Source: Vibrio azureus (GTDB taxonomy: Bacteria > Pseudomonadota > Gammaproteobacteria > Enterobacterales > Vibrionaceae). Taken from it: a stretch of 64,000 nucleotides of DNA. The translations under genes were made by a program, and so were the position numbers. Shown piece after piece: positions 30,637 through 39,111 of this stretch (its first letter is position 1; each line of letters begins with the position of its first letter). The notes under the pieces are model-generated. The model ran no database searches. It had not been told where the DNA came from and saw nothing but the letters and a program-made list of their open reading frames with translations. The DNA is taken from positions 1,488,001 through 1,552,000 of the forward strand of contig NZ_CP018616.1 of the NCBI RefSeq assembly GCF_002849855.1. The letters are read 5' to 3'.

Positions 30637-31611
30637 TTACTTATTATCTGAATTGCTCAGACTCCAAACATATGCGGCAACTAGCTGTATTTTGTCTTCA
30701 CCAAGGATATTGTCCCAGGCAGGCATCACACCAGAACGACCGTACGCTAAGGTCTCTGTTACATCAGCTCGTGAACCACCAAATAACCAATATTGGTCCG
30801 TTAAATCAGGTGCTCCGACGGCAGGGTTGCCTTTACCGTCTGTTCCATGACAAGCAGCACAAACAACAAAACGCTTTTTACCGGCAGCCGCTTCTCTGGC
30901 ATTCACTTTACGACCAGATAAACTCAATGTATAGCTGACCACTTCTTTTATGCCTTCATCACCGAGAGCAGCTTGCCAAGAGGGCATTTGCCCAATACGG
31001 CCATGTTTTAGGGTTGTAACAATAGCACTAGGTTCTCCACCATAAAGCCAAGCGTCGTCAGTGAGGTTAGGAAAGCCTTTTTGGCCTCTGGCATCGGAAC
31101 CATGACATTGAGAACAGTTTTGTAAAAAGAGGCGCTGACCAACTTTTAATGCTTCTGGATCTTGCGCAATCTCAGGGATAGGACGAAGTCCTTCTGAGTT
31201 ATGCGTGAGCTTCTTAAACGTTTCACCAAAATATGCATTCGCATCATCAAGCTCTTTTGCATATTGATCTAGACGCTTGTTCAACTGAGCATCCGCGATA
31301 GAAGCTTGAGATGCCTCTAATGTGCCAACCGTTTGATCGGAGCTTTGCCAATTTAATAAGCCTTTAAAGCTGCCAAGGCCTGGGTATAAAGCAAAATAAA
31401 TCGCTGAGAAAACAAAAGTACCAATAAATAAATAAGTCCACCACTTAGGCAGCGGGTTGTTGAGTTCACGAATACCATCGTACTCATGCCCCATATCTGC
31501 ACCTTCATCCACGCCCATTTTATCCTTGGCACACCAAGCTAGGAGAATGGCACAGCCCACTAGAGTACCGATGGTTATGACGATAATCCAGAGACTCCAG
31601 AATGTATTCAT
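30637..31611 (-). CDS. ccoP: Cbb3 cytochrome c oxidase diheme subunit III
   Basis: Membrane-anchored diheme cytochrome c that passes electrons to CcoO/CcoN. An N-terminal helix (SLWIIVITIGTLVGCAILLAWC) and a second one (YLFIGTFVFSAIYFALYPGLG) are followed by two cytochrome c domains with heme motifs CSQCHG and CAACHG. Distal methionines are likely in GQMPSW and GVMPAW. It is 324 aa. Its start codon overlaps the stop of ccoQ by one base. Confidence 0.95.
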   Translation of the reverse strand: MNTFWSLWIIVITIGTLVGCAILLAWCAKDKMGVDEGADMGHEYDGIRELNNPLPKWWTYLFIGTFVFSAIYFALYPGLGSFKGLLNWQSSDQTVGTLEASQASIADAQLNKRLDQYAKELDDANAYFGETFKKLTHNSEGLRPIPEIAQDPEALKVGQRLFLQNCSQCHGSDARGQKGFPNLTDDAWLYGGEPSAIVTTLKHGRIGQMPSWQAALGDEGIKEVVSYTLSLSGRKVNAREAAAGKKRFVVCAACHGTDGKGNPAVGAPDLTDQYWLFGGSRADVTETLAYGRSGVMPAWDNILGEDKIQLVAAYVWSLSNSDNK

Positions 31612-31784
31612 TACTTCTTAACTCCTTGGTTATTTTGGGGTTCTTTCTCTTCATCAGCAAAAACTAGGTTAGCATCTTCTTCAAAGCGTGCTTTACGCTT
31701 TTTACCAAATGCCCACCAAACAATGCCAATGAATGTCGCGAAAAGTACAACGGTATAAATGCTATGAATTGTACCGAAATCCAT
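31611..31784 (-). CDS. ccoQ: Cbb3 oxidase small subunit CcoQ
   Basis: A 57-aa single-span subunit. Reading the minus strand from the ATG at 31784 gives MDFGTIHSIYTVVLFATFIG, then IVWWAFGKKRKARFEEDANL and a charged tail ending NNQGVKK. One membrane helix followed by a basic stretch is the CcoQ pattern. It stabilises the core complex. Its stop overlaps the ccoP start (TAATG), and the gap to ccoO is 10 bases. Confidence 0.92.
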   Translation of the reverse strand: MDFGTIHSIYTVVLFATFIGIVWWAFGKKRKARFEEDANLVFADEEKEPQNNQGVKK

Positions 31785-31794
31785 GTCTTTCCCC

Positions 31795-32415
31795 TTATTT
31801 CATTGCAAGACCAAGAGACTGAAGGTAAGCGATCAGAGCATCCATCTCTGATTTACCTTGAACGTCTTTTGTTGCATTTGCGATTTGTTCATCCGTGTAT
31901 GGCACACCAAAATCATCTCGGAATAGCGCTAGTTTTTTCGGTGTTAATTTACCATCAAGAATATTGTCAGCTAACCAAGGGTAGCCAGGCATAATTGATT
32001 CAGGAACCAGCTCACGTGGGTCCATTAGGTGAACACGGTGCCACTCATCGGAATAACGGCCTCCGACACGGGCTAGGTCAGGGCCAGTACGCTTAGAACC
32101 CCAAAGGAAAGGGTGTTCCCAAACACTTTCGCCAGCCACGGAGTAGTGTCCGTAACGTTCAGTTTCCGCACGAAATGGGCGAATCATCTGACTGTGACAA
32201 ACACTACAACCTTCGCGAATATACACATCACGACCTTCCATTTGCAGTGCAGTGTATGGTTTGAGGTTTTTGACGGGTTCATTCGTTTGCTTTTGGAAGA
32301 TCAGTGGTGTAATTTCAACCAAGGCTCCCCAACTAATCGCAATAACGATGAAGATAGCCAGCAAACCGACATTGCGTTCTAGAATTTCATGGCGATTACT
32401 CGAATTATTACTCAT
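31795..32415 (-). CDS. ccoO: Cbb3 cytochrome c oxidase monoheme subunit II
   Basis: Membrane-bound monoheme cytochrome c of the oxidase. One N-terminal helix ([20 protein letters not shown]) is followed by the heme site [15 protein letters not shown] and the conserved [38 protein letters not shown] region. A methionine in [10 protein letters not shown] is the expected axial ligand. It is 206 aa and follows ccoN by 12 bases. Confidence 0.95.
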   Translation of the reverse strand: MSNNSSNRHEILERNVGLLAIFIVIAISWGALVEITPLIFQKQTNEPVKNLKPYTALQMEGRDVYIREGCSVCHSQMIRPFRAETERYGHYSVAGESVWEHPFLWGSKRTGPDLARVGGRYSDEWHRVHLMDPRELVPESIMPGYPWLADNILDGKLTPKKLALFRDDFGVPYTDEQIANATKDVQGKSEMDALIAYLQSLGLAMK

Positions 32416-32427
32416 TCTCTAATCTCC

Positions 32428-33855
32428 TTAGGCCGGTAGTGGGATTGCTTTTAGGCTTTCTTTCGGTGCATTCACTGTCTTGTAAGTGTTGTACGCCATT
32501 AAGAACATACCAGACAAGAAGATTAACCCACCAACAAAGCGAATAAAGTAGAAAGGATGAGAGGCTGCAACCGATTCGACAAAGCTATAAGTCAATGTGC
32601 CGTCCGAGTTTACCGCACGCCACATAAGCCCTTGCATCACTCCAGAGATCCACATTGCAACGATATACAGAACAGTACCTATGGTTGCTAGCCAAAAGTG
32701 AACGTTGATCAGCTTGATCGAGTACATACGTTCTTGACCAAATAACTTCGGAACAAGGTGATAGACAGAGCCAATAGAGACCATCGCTACCCACCCCAAA
32801 GCACCTGAATGAACATGTCCTATTGTCCAGTCGGTATAATGAGAGAGCGCATTAACGGTTTTAATTGCCATCATTGGGCCTTCGAATGTCGACATGCCGT
32901 AAAACGAAAGGGAGACGATCAAAAAGCGCAGAATAGGGTCATATCGAAGCTTATGCCAAGCTCCGGAAAGCGTCATGATACCGTTAATCATTCCGCCCCA
33001 TGATGGAGCAAAGAGAACGAGTGACATGACCATACCTAGAGACTGAGTCCAGTCAGGTAGGGCAGTATAATGTAAGTGGTGTGGACCAGCCCAAATATAG
33101 AGTGATATTAGTGCCCAAAAGTGAACGATAGATAGGCGGTATGAATAGACTGGGCGCTCAGCTTGCTTAGGAACGAAATAGTACATCATACCTAGAAAGC
33201 CAGCCGTAAGAAGGAAACCAACCGCGTTATGTCCGTACCACCACTGCACCATTGCATCAATGGCACCAGAGTAGATAGAGTAAGATTTTAGCCCTGATAC
33301 TGGAATGGCCATGCTATTTACAATGTGTAAGACAGCAACAGTAATAATGAATGCGCCGAAAAACCAGTTGGCCACATAAATATGGGAGGTTTTACGCTTC
33401 ACTAGCGTTCCAAAGAACACCACCGCATAAGAAACCCAAACAATCGCAATGGCGATATCAATTGGCCACTCAAGCTCAGCATATTCTTTCGAAGTGGTAT
33501 AACCCATAGGAAGGGTAATTGCAGCAGCAAGAATAATTGCTTGCCAACCCCAAAAAGTAAAGGTGACCAAAGGCCCACCAAAAAGACGTGTTTGACAGGT
33601 ACGCTGCACAACATAATAGGATGTTGCAAACAGAGCACTGGTACCAAACGCAAAAATAACCGCATTTGTATGCAGGGGACGTAAACGACTGAAGGTCAAC
33701 CACGGCGTATCAAAGTTTAACTGTGGCCAAACTAACTGAGCGGCTATAAAAACACCAACGGCCATGCCGACAATTCCCCACAGTATTGTCACTATGGTAA
33801 ACTGACGAACGACGGTATAGTTGTAGTTGTGCTCGAGCTGATTTACTTGGCTCAT
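32428..33855 (-). CDS. ccoN: Cbb3 cytochrome c oxidase catalytic subunit I
   Basis: Twelve-helix heme-copper oxidase subunit reducing oxygen to water and pumping protons, with high oxygen affinity. Heme and copper ligands are in [49 protein letters not shown] and [18 protein letters not shown] start at the second in-frame ATG (33855, [16 protein letters not shown], 475 aa) because GGAAG is 7 bases upstream; the first ATG at 33861 is too close to it. It is the first gene of ccoNOQP. I found no perfect FNR box in the 255 bases upstream. Confidence 0.96.
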   Translation of the reverse strand: MSQVNQLEHNYNYTVVRQFTIVTILWGIVGMAVGVFIAAQLVWPQLNFDTPWLTFSRLRPLHTNAVIFAFGTSALFATSYYVVQRTCQTRLFGGPLVTFTFWGWQAIILAAAITLPMGYTTSKEYAELEWPIDIAIAIVWVSYAVVFFGTLVKRKTSHIYVANWFFGAFIITVAVLHIVNSMAIPVSGLKSYSIYSGAIDAMVQWWYGHNAVGFLLTAGFLGMMYYFVPKQAERPVYSYRLSIVHFWALISLYIWAGPHHLHYTALPDWTQSLGMVMSLVLFAPSWGGMINGIMTLSGAWHKLRYDPILRFLIVSLSFYGMSTFEGPMMAIKTVNALSHYTDWTIGHVHSGALGWVAMVSIGSVYHLVPKLFGQERMYSIKLINVHFWLATIGTVLYIVAMWISGVMQGLMWRAVNSDGTLTYSFVESVAASHPFYFIRFVGGLIFLSGMFLMAYNTYKTVNAPKESLKAIPLPA

Positions 33856-34110
33856 TTCCATGCTTCCAATTTCTAATTAACTATACTTTTCTTCCAACAC
33901 GACTTGCGTCGTAACGCCACCCAAGTAAACTCAAGAATCTAAGGGTAAACATCACTTTGTTTCTATTGCTGACTTTATGAAAAGTGGCATTTTCAATAAG
34001 TCACTATACTTGAATTAACATTCCAATGACAGAGAGCTAACCTTTCTAAGTCTCCGGAAATCTGTTTTTATTTTAAAAATTTGAAGCTTGTTACAAGGAC
34101 ATTAAGAATC

Positions 34111-34467
34111 ATGCCAGCACAAAAATTAACCAAAGCGCGACTTGCACAAATAATAATCATGTTAAGCATCTTAGTTGTGGCTTTTTTTTGGCGTACACTG
34201 ACCTATGAGGCCAATGAACAAGTGATTTGTCAATCTGAAAAGGTATGTAAAATCAAAAGTTTAAAATCAAATGTGACGCTAATTAAAAGTGTAACTGGTA
34301 TTTCAGTTCAAAACCCAGAAAAACAAAAAATTAGAATAAACCTGAACCGTGGTAGTTCACATATTGACACAAAAAAAACTCATACTTTAATTCCATGGGA
34401 GGATATAAATAGCGACAAAATAGTCACCATTAGCGTTGATGACGTTTCTGTAAATGTTATTTTGTAA
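34111..34467 (+). CDS. Small single-span membrane protein, unknown
   Basis: A 118-aa protein not recognised by me. The ATG at 34111 starts a basic segment (MPAQKLTKARLAQ), then one membrane helix (IIIMLSILVVAFFWRTLTY), then an outside domain with two cysteines (VICQSEKVCKIK) that could form a disulfide. It is divergent from ccoN and about 105 bases upstream of the FIST gene. Its position next to the cco cluster may indicate an oxidase-linked role, which is inference only. Confidence 0.6.
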   Translation: MPAQKLTKARLAQIIIMLSILVVAFFWRTLTYEANEQVICQSEKVCKIKSLKSNVTLIKSVTGISVQNPEKQKIRINLNRGSSHIDTKKTHTLIPWEDINSDKIVTISVDDVSVNVIL

Positions 34468-34573
34468 ACTAATAGAAGATTTCTGTTCTTTTTTTCAACA
34501 TATAAAGAGTGTTCATCTGGCGAAATTATACAGTAGTGGTATAAAGTAACATTAATATCAACAATGATTTATT

Positions 34574-35761
34574 ATGTACTGCCAAACTGCCTTTACCCAT
34601 ATTCAAGATGAACGCTCAGCCATACAAAAACTGGCTTCTGAGCTAAATGGCAATAAGCTCGCTTATCTACTTTGCTACTATACGGCTGACTACGACTTTC
34701 AAGAAATAGCGCAGTGCTTATCTGAATTCTTCCCACATACTCCTTTTCATGGCACAAGTTCCTGTCGAGCAATCATGACAGACCAAGGTCATCATCAAGG
34801 GCCAGTTATCGCAGCAATGGCAGTATACGAATCTGGCTCTCATGCGTACGGAACAGGGTTAGCAAAGTATCAAATCAGCACCAAAAAAAGTGTTAACGAA
34901 GCATTAGATATGGCTTTACATCATGCAGACCGAGTAGGGGAAGTTCCGAATTTAATTTTATTGCATGCCACACCAGGACGCGAGGAAGCCATAATAAAAT
35001 GTATTGATGATCGATTTGGCACATTGGTTCCGATCATTGGTGGATCATCAGCGGACAATGATATTAAAGGAAATTGGTCCATTATCACCACTCAAGGCAG
35101 CGAGCAGTCGGGACTGAGCATCACGTTATTTTATTCTTCTCAATCGGTTGATGTTTCATTTAGTGCAGGGCATACACCGACAATACACTCAGGAGTCGTT
35201 ACCGATGCATGCGGCCGGTGTGTCCTCGAAATCGATGGCGAACCCGCCCTGGACGTTTATCGATTTTGGACTGAAACTCAAGAGGATTCAGGTGACGATA
35301 CTTTTTTTCTATTCGATAAATCAACTGCTTACCCTCTAGGGCGTCTCGCGGGGCTAGTCTCTCATCGCCCATATTATAAGCTCTCCCATCCAGTAAGAGG
35401 CACACCTGAAGGCGGGATAGAATTGTTCACTGACATCAATATGGGGGACATTGTCACCCTGATGAAAGGCAATAAAGAATGCCTACTTTCAAGAGTAACA
35501 CGTGTGGTGAACACAGCTTTCAACCAAAAGTTCGAAAATTCACAAAAGATAGGCGTAATTAATATTTTCTGCGCCGGTTCTATGCTGAATCTTAAACAAG
35601 ACATCACCAATGTTTATGAGCAGGTGACCCGAGAGCTCAATAACAAGCCCTTTATTTGCCCGTTCACATTCGGTGAACAGGGGCGCTTTATTGGTGGTGA
35701 AAACGGGCATGCTAATTTAATGATTTCATCAGCTATTTTCCATAAGCCTAATGATGAATAA
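34574..35761 (+). CDS. FIST-domain sensory protein
   Basis: A soluble 395-aa protein with FIST-N (about residues 25-215) and FIST-C (about 220-375) domains, a module thought to bind small ligands such as amino acids. Characteristic pieces are HGTSSCRAIM, PIIGGSSADND, GVINIFCAGSM and PFICPFTFGEQGRFIGG. There is no signal peptide, so it senses inside the cell. It lies 18 bases upstream of a hybrid kinase that has no membrane segment, strongly suggesting the pair makes one signalling unit. Confidence 0.85.
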   Translation: MYCQTAFTHIQDERSAIQKLASELNGNKLAYLLCYYTADYDFQEIAQCLSEFFPHTPFHGTSSCRAIMTDQGHHQGPVIAAMAVYESGSHAYGTGLAKYQISTKKSVNEALDMALHHADRVGEVPNLILLHATPGREEAIIKCIDDRFGTLVPIIGGSSADNDIKGNWSIITTQGSEQSGLSITLFYSSQSVDVSFSAGHTPTIHSGVVTDACGRCVLEIDGEPALDVYRFWTETQEDSGDDTFFLFDKSTAYPLGRLAGLVSHRPYYKLSHPVRGTPEGGIELFTDINMGDIVTLMKGNKECLLSRVTRVVNTAFNQKFENSQKIGVINIFCAGSMLNLKQDITNVYEQVTRELNNKPFICPFTFGEQGRFIGGENGHANLMISSAIFHKPNDE

Positions 35762-35779
35762 GTCTCTAGAGATCGAAAG

Positions 35780-37480
35780 ATGGAAATTTTACAAGAATTG
35801 CTTGTTGACCTTAGAGAGTCAAAACAGCGAGAAAAGATCTTAGCCGACGAAAATAAAGCCATTCTTTCTGCGATCTCGAGTATGAGTGAAGCCAAGAACA
35901 AGCAGGAAATATTTTCGTGTCTTAATAACGCGTTAAAAAAGTACATCAACTATGATGACTTTATCGTGATTACCCGAGATGATAACTCTCAAGCATTTAG
36001 TACATTAATTGCAACAAACGGTGTCTTTGAGTATGCCAATTGGTTACAGGGTAATGCATCGGATAGGGCACTTAATGGTGAGTGCATTTTGCTTTTTGAG
36101 CCAATGTTATTAAATGAATTCAGTCAGTTAAATTCTTTTATTCATAGCCAAGTGAACTCGATAATTATGACTGGCGTGCATACTGAAGTGACACAAAATA
36201 TCATTTTATTGGTTGGAGCTAAAAAAGGGCATTTCAGCATTCAGAGCCGTGAAACATTAAAACGTTTTCGACCATTGATTGAAAGGGCAATCATAGATAT
36301 TGAAAATAAAGAAAAGTTACAACGTATCGTTGATTTGCGGACTTTTGAGCTAGCCAAAGCACGTGAAGAGGCAGAAAAAGCCAACCAGTCTAAGTCAGAG
36401 TTCCTGGCAATGATGAGCCACGAAATAAGAACGCCTCTCAATTCTGTTTTAGGCTTGCTTGATATTTTAAGGCAATCGACACTCGATCATCAGCAGTCTG
36501 ATGTACTTTATCAAATGGAAAGCTCAGCTGAATTGCTACTTGCCATCATCAGTGACATTTTGGATCTTTCTAAAATAGAGTCGGGTAGTTTCTTATTACA
36601 TGAACAATGGACCAATTTAAGTGACAAGGTCACATTTGTAATCTCTCAGCAAAAACAGGTAGCATTAAGCAAAAACTTAACTTTTTCTCATATCAGTAAC
36701 CTCGATAAAAACAAGCAATATTGGATTGATGACACGCGTCTTTCACAAGTGCTATTTAATATCATTGGAAACGCAATCAAGTTTACCGACTCAGGACGTG
36801 TTGATGTCAGTGTTTTAGAATCTAAAGGCGAAATTACTTTTTCCATTGTAGATTCAGGAATTGGAATCCCGGAATCAAAGCTTGATCATCTATTTACTGC
36901 ATTTCATCAAGGCGATAGCTCCATAACACGTCGCTTTGGTGGGACGGGACTTGGCCTTGCAATCACTAAGTATTTGGTTGAAATGATGAGAGGCTCAATC
37001 ACAGTTGAAAGCACTGAATACGTAGGTTCGGAGTTTAAAATTACAATCCCAGTCAGAACAAGAGACTATCAATTGAGTCTTGCCAGTACAGTTGAGGCTC
37101 GTTTACCAGACAAGAAAATGAATTTTTTGGTGGTAGAAGATACAAAATCCAACCAAATGGTGATTAAACTTATCCTTAACCAACTCGGGCACAGTGTATT
37201 TATCGCCAGCAATGGCAGAGATGCCATTAAACTAATTGAAAATCAATCAGATAAAAAGATAGATATGATTTTAATGGATGTCTCAATGCCTGTGATGGAT
37301 GGAATTACGGCCACACAAATATTGAGAAAAAACGGCATTAAAATCCCAATCATTGCTTTGACGGCTCACGCATTGGATGGAGATAAGAAAAATTGTTTAA
37401 CTGCCGGTATGGATGGTTTTGTTTCTAAACCAGTTCGTAAGCAAGAAATCATAAAAGCCATTGAGAGCTTATCCAAATGA
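35780..37480 (+). CDS. Cytosolic hybrid histidine kinase paired with the FIST protein
   Basis: A 566-aa kinase without membrane segments. It has an N-terminal coiled coil (residues 1-45), a GAF-like region of about 140 residues, a second coiled linker, the H-box [20 protein letters not shown] near 215, the N-box [14 protein letters not shown]-lid motifs DSGIGIPES and GGTGLGLAI, and a C-terminal receiver with [13 protein letters not shown]. Cytosolic sensing and the close upstream FIST gene suggest the FIST protein supplies the signal. No output regulator gene is adjacent. A 42-base perfect palindrome follows the stop by 8 bases. Confidence 0.88.
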   Translation: MEILQELLVDLRESKQREKILADENKAILSAISSMSEAKNKQEIFSCLNNALKKYINYDDFIVITRDDNSQAFSTLIATNGVFEYANWLQGNASDRALNGECILLFEPMLLNEFSQLNSFIHSQVNSIIMTGVHTEVTQNIILLVGAKKGHFSIQSRETLKRFRPLIERAIIDIENKEKLQRIVDLRTFELAKAREEAEKANQSKSEFLAMMSHEIRTPLNSVLGLLDILRQSTLDHQQSDVLYQMESSAELLLAIISDILDLSKIESGSFLLHEQWTNLSDKVTFVISQQKQVALSKNLTFSHISNLDKNKQYWIDDTRLSQVLFNIIGNAIKFTDSGRVDVSVLESKGEITFSIVDSGIGIPESKLDHLFTAFHQGDSSITRRFGGTGLGLAITKYLVEMMRGSITVESTEYVGSEFKITIPVRTRDYQLSLASTVEARLPDKKMNFLVVEDTKSNQMVIKLILNQLGHSVFIASNGRDAIKLIENQSDKKIDMILMDVSMPVMDGITATQILRKNGIKIPIIALTAHALDGDKKNCLTAGMDGFVSKPVRKQEIIKAIESLSK

Positions 37481-37488
37481 ATGACCAG

Positions 37489-37530
37489 TAATATAGACTT
37501 AAACAATCATGATTGTTTAAGTCTATATTA
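37489..37530. repeat. 42-bp perfect palindrome
   Basis: Two 21-base arms are exact reverse complements with no loop (left arm begins TAATATAGACTT, right arm ends AAGTCTATATTA). It is just after the hybrid kinase stop and about 107 bases before dif. It could act as a terminator, though no T-run follows, or as a site for a dimeric protein. Confidence 0.95.
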
Positions 37531-37637
37531 CATATTTTATGTTAAATACGATTATGTTCAATACAGTATCCAACAAAGCAAGCTCAAAAAGAAGAGTAGG
37601 CCAAACCCATAGAAGATTTGGCCTATATCTAAACCCT

Positions 37638-37665
37638 ATTTAACATAACATACATAATACGCACC
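37638..37665 (-). other. dif: Chromosome dimer resolution site dif (attL of the filamentous prophage)
   Basis: On the minus strand it reads an XerC box GGTGCGTATTA, a 6-base centre TGTATG, and an XerD box TTATGTTAAAT. This matches chromosome I dif of vibrios and is very near E. coli dif. XerC/XerD recombine here, and filamentous phages of the CTX/VGJ/f237 class use it for integration. Prophage A begins at its XerC side (37666). Confidence 0.93.
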
Positions 37666-38008
37666 GAATCGTGGATCCAGCTGGGCTTGCTTCTGTAGAC
37701 ACAAAAACGGCGCAAACCGTTGAAATGCCTGATAAACCAAGCCCATTAAATTTTTTTGCGATGTTTTCCCATACGGCTTTAATCTGTGGATTTTCGTTGC
37801 GGTCAGCGTGACAACCCAGCAAAGCGATCTCTGGGTCTAAACCTGATCTTTTGGCGAGGAAAATTGCTTGTATATCAGTCATATAGCGCTTTCCTTTGCG
37901 AAAATCACTGATTCTTTGCGGCGGTATCTTCATATCGGCCGCTATTTGCTTGTCTTGTACGTAACTTTGAGCCTTTTTATAGGCATCTAACAGTTGATTT
38001 TGATACAT
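37640..38008 (-). CDS. Phage repressor-like HTH protein (f237 Vpf122-like)
   Basis: A 122-aa regulator of prophage A. The N-terminus reads LLDAYKKAQSYVQDKQIAAD followed by MKIPPQRISDFRKGKR, a helix-turn-helix with a recognition helix around PQRISDFRKG. The second half (PEIALLGCHADRNENPQIKAVWENIAKK) matches a family of filamentous-phage proteins. It is divergent from the replication genes, with three operator-like sites between. The last codons (IRCVLCMLC and the TAA stop) are made of dif sequence, so the C-terminus changes with integration. A partial copy of the same gene is in remnant B. Its repressor role is inferred from position and fold. Confidence 0.75.
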   Translation of the reverse strand: MYQNQLLDAYKKAQSYVQDKQIAADMKIPPQRISDFRKGKRYMTDIQAIFLAKRSGLDPEIALLGCHADRNENPQIKAVWENIAKKFNGLGLSGISTVCAVFVSTEASPAGSTIRCVLCMLC

Positions 38009-38046
38009 ACCAAATCCTCCATAACTGCCAGTTTAGCTTATTAGTC

Positions 38047-38106
38047 ACCATTTTTGGTGCCTTGTGCTAACCAATATTGGTGACTATTCTGATAACCAAA
38101 TCTGGT
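38047..38106. promoter_or_regulatory. Three operator-like sites ACCA-N4-TGGT
   Basis: ACCATTTTTGGT (38047-38058), ACCAATATTGGT (38070-38081) and ACCAAATCTGGT (38095-38106) are three inverted repeats of one pattern, spaced 23 and 25 bases apart. They lie between the start of the HTH gene and the replication genes, the place expected for phage repressor operators. Confidence 0.75.
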
Positions 38107-38269
38107 TACTGGCGAGATTAATCTGACCACTTTAACTTGGTCTTTGCACTAGATACCCATGATTTGGTCTCAACTGACAACGACAACCTTTAAGTAACAT
38201 CATTATCATTAGTTTAGCTAATTTTGTTACGTTGTCACCAAGTTAATCTTTACTTTAGGAAAAAGAGTT

Positions 38270-38896
38270 ATGCTTACGGAAAAAATTAAAGCCCTCATAG
38301 AGAAAGAAGCTCAGCTCAACCCTCGCCTAACTGGTGTCTTTTTCCGTAAGCATCTTGGGCAATCAATGTGCTCTGAAGATGGTTTACTAACTGATTTGGC
38401 CGTCTCTTGTTTCGAATATTTCAACCAGCTTAAGAACGACTTAAAACAAAAAGCGCATAGAGCCAGCTTGCAAAAACAAAAGCAGGAACACGAACGCTTA
38501 CAAGCTTCAGCCAAGCGCGTGAACCAATTTGTTATCAAATCGGCCAATCAAGCTAACGCTCGTTTTATTGGGTCGCTTCGTTTTTCTCTTCAAGCTGGCA
38601 ACCTAATAATCAAAACTCTCTCACGTTCTATGCCAAATCCCGCGAAATCGATTCGTCGTTACCTCAAAAAGCTTGGCGTCAATCATCTAGGTAAAACACA
38701 GCAAGAACGTGACGGTGTCACTTATGTTGAGTTCACTAATGAGGCCGTGAATAACATTCTTGACGTTCTAAAGGAAAAGCAAGCCACTAATGAAACCGTC
38801 CCAACGAGTACGGATATTCACTTGTTACCAGTGGCTCATTATGTCGAACCTCAGTGCTCGAACACTTCGCTAATTTTTCAACCTTTGGCGGCCTAA
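38270..38896 (+). CDS. Prophage protein upstream of rep, unknown function
   Basis: A 208-aa basic, soluble protein I do not recognise beyond its phage context. The middle is a lysine- and glutamine-rich helix (LKNDLKQKAHRASLQKQKQE), followed by SANQANARFIGSLRFSLQAGN and a segment SIRRYLKKLGVNHLGKTQ that could bind DNA. It is the first gene of the phage's early run and its start lies just after the operator region. A deleted, frame-broken copy is in remnant B at about 50290-50471. It contains a perfect matS-like sequence at 38709-38721. Confidence 0.7.
   Translation: MLTEKIKALIEKEAQLNPRLTGVFFRKHLGQSMCSEDGLLTDLAVSCFEYFNQLKNDLKQKAHRASLQKQKQEHERLQASAKRVNQFVIKSANQANARFIGSLRFSLQAGNLIIKTLSRSMPNPAKSIRRYLKKLGVNHLGKTQQERDGVTYVEFTNEAVNNILDVLKEKQATNETVPTSTDIHLLPVAHYVEPQCSNTSLIFQPLAA
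38709..38721. promoter_or_regulatory. Perfect match to the MatP-binding site matS
   Basis: GTGACGGTGTCAC fits the matS consensus GTGACRNYGTCAC at all 13 positions. It lies inside a phage gene, about 1 kb from dif. MatP itself is encoded at 56455-56904. Near-matches with one mismatch occur at 5773-5785, 36621-36633, 38226-38238 and 50230-50242. Confidence 0.6.
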
Positions 38897-38898
38897 CT

Positions 38899-39111
38899 AT
38901 GAATACGCAAACCATCTATTTTGATTTGTTACCTGACTATACGGTATCCGTGTTGGTTAAGGGCTGCAATGACTGGGACTTGTTCAAATCCATGTCTCAC
39001 TTAGAGTTTTGGGCGTTAACGCATTTTGACCATTTCACATTGGTGTCTATCACCAATACCACTCATCAAGAACGTTTGGCTTTGGGGGTTTTCGATGACT
39101 ACAACAACTAA
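38899..39111 (+). CDS. Small prophage protein overlapping rep
   Basis: A 70-aa protein (MNTQTIYFDLLPDYTVSVLV...) of unknown function. Its start is 2 bases after the preceding stop and its end overlaps the rep start by 17 bases, so all three are likely translated in series. No membrane helix or motif is visible. In CTX/f237-type phages small unassigned ORFs occupy this slot. Confidence 0.6.
   Translation: MNTQTIYFDLLPDYTVSVLVKGCNDWDLFKSMSHLEFWALTHFDHFTLVSITNTTHQERLALGVFDDYNN

Noticed and set aside
33861..34110. FNR box before ccoN
   Set aside because: I looked for TTGAT-N4-ATCAA on both strands and found only TTGAATTAACATTC, which lacks the second half.
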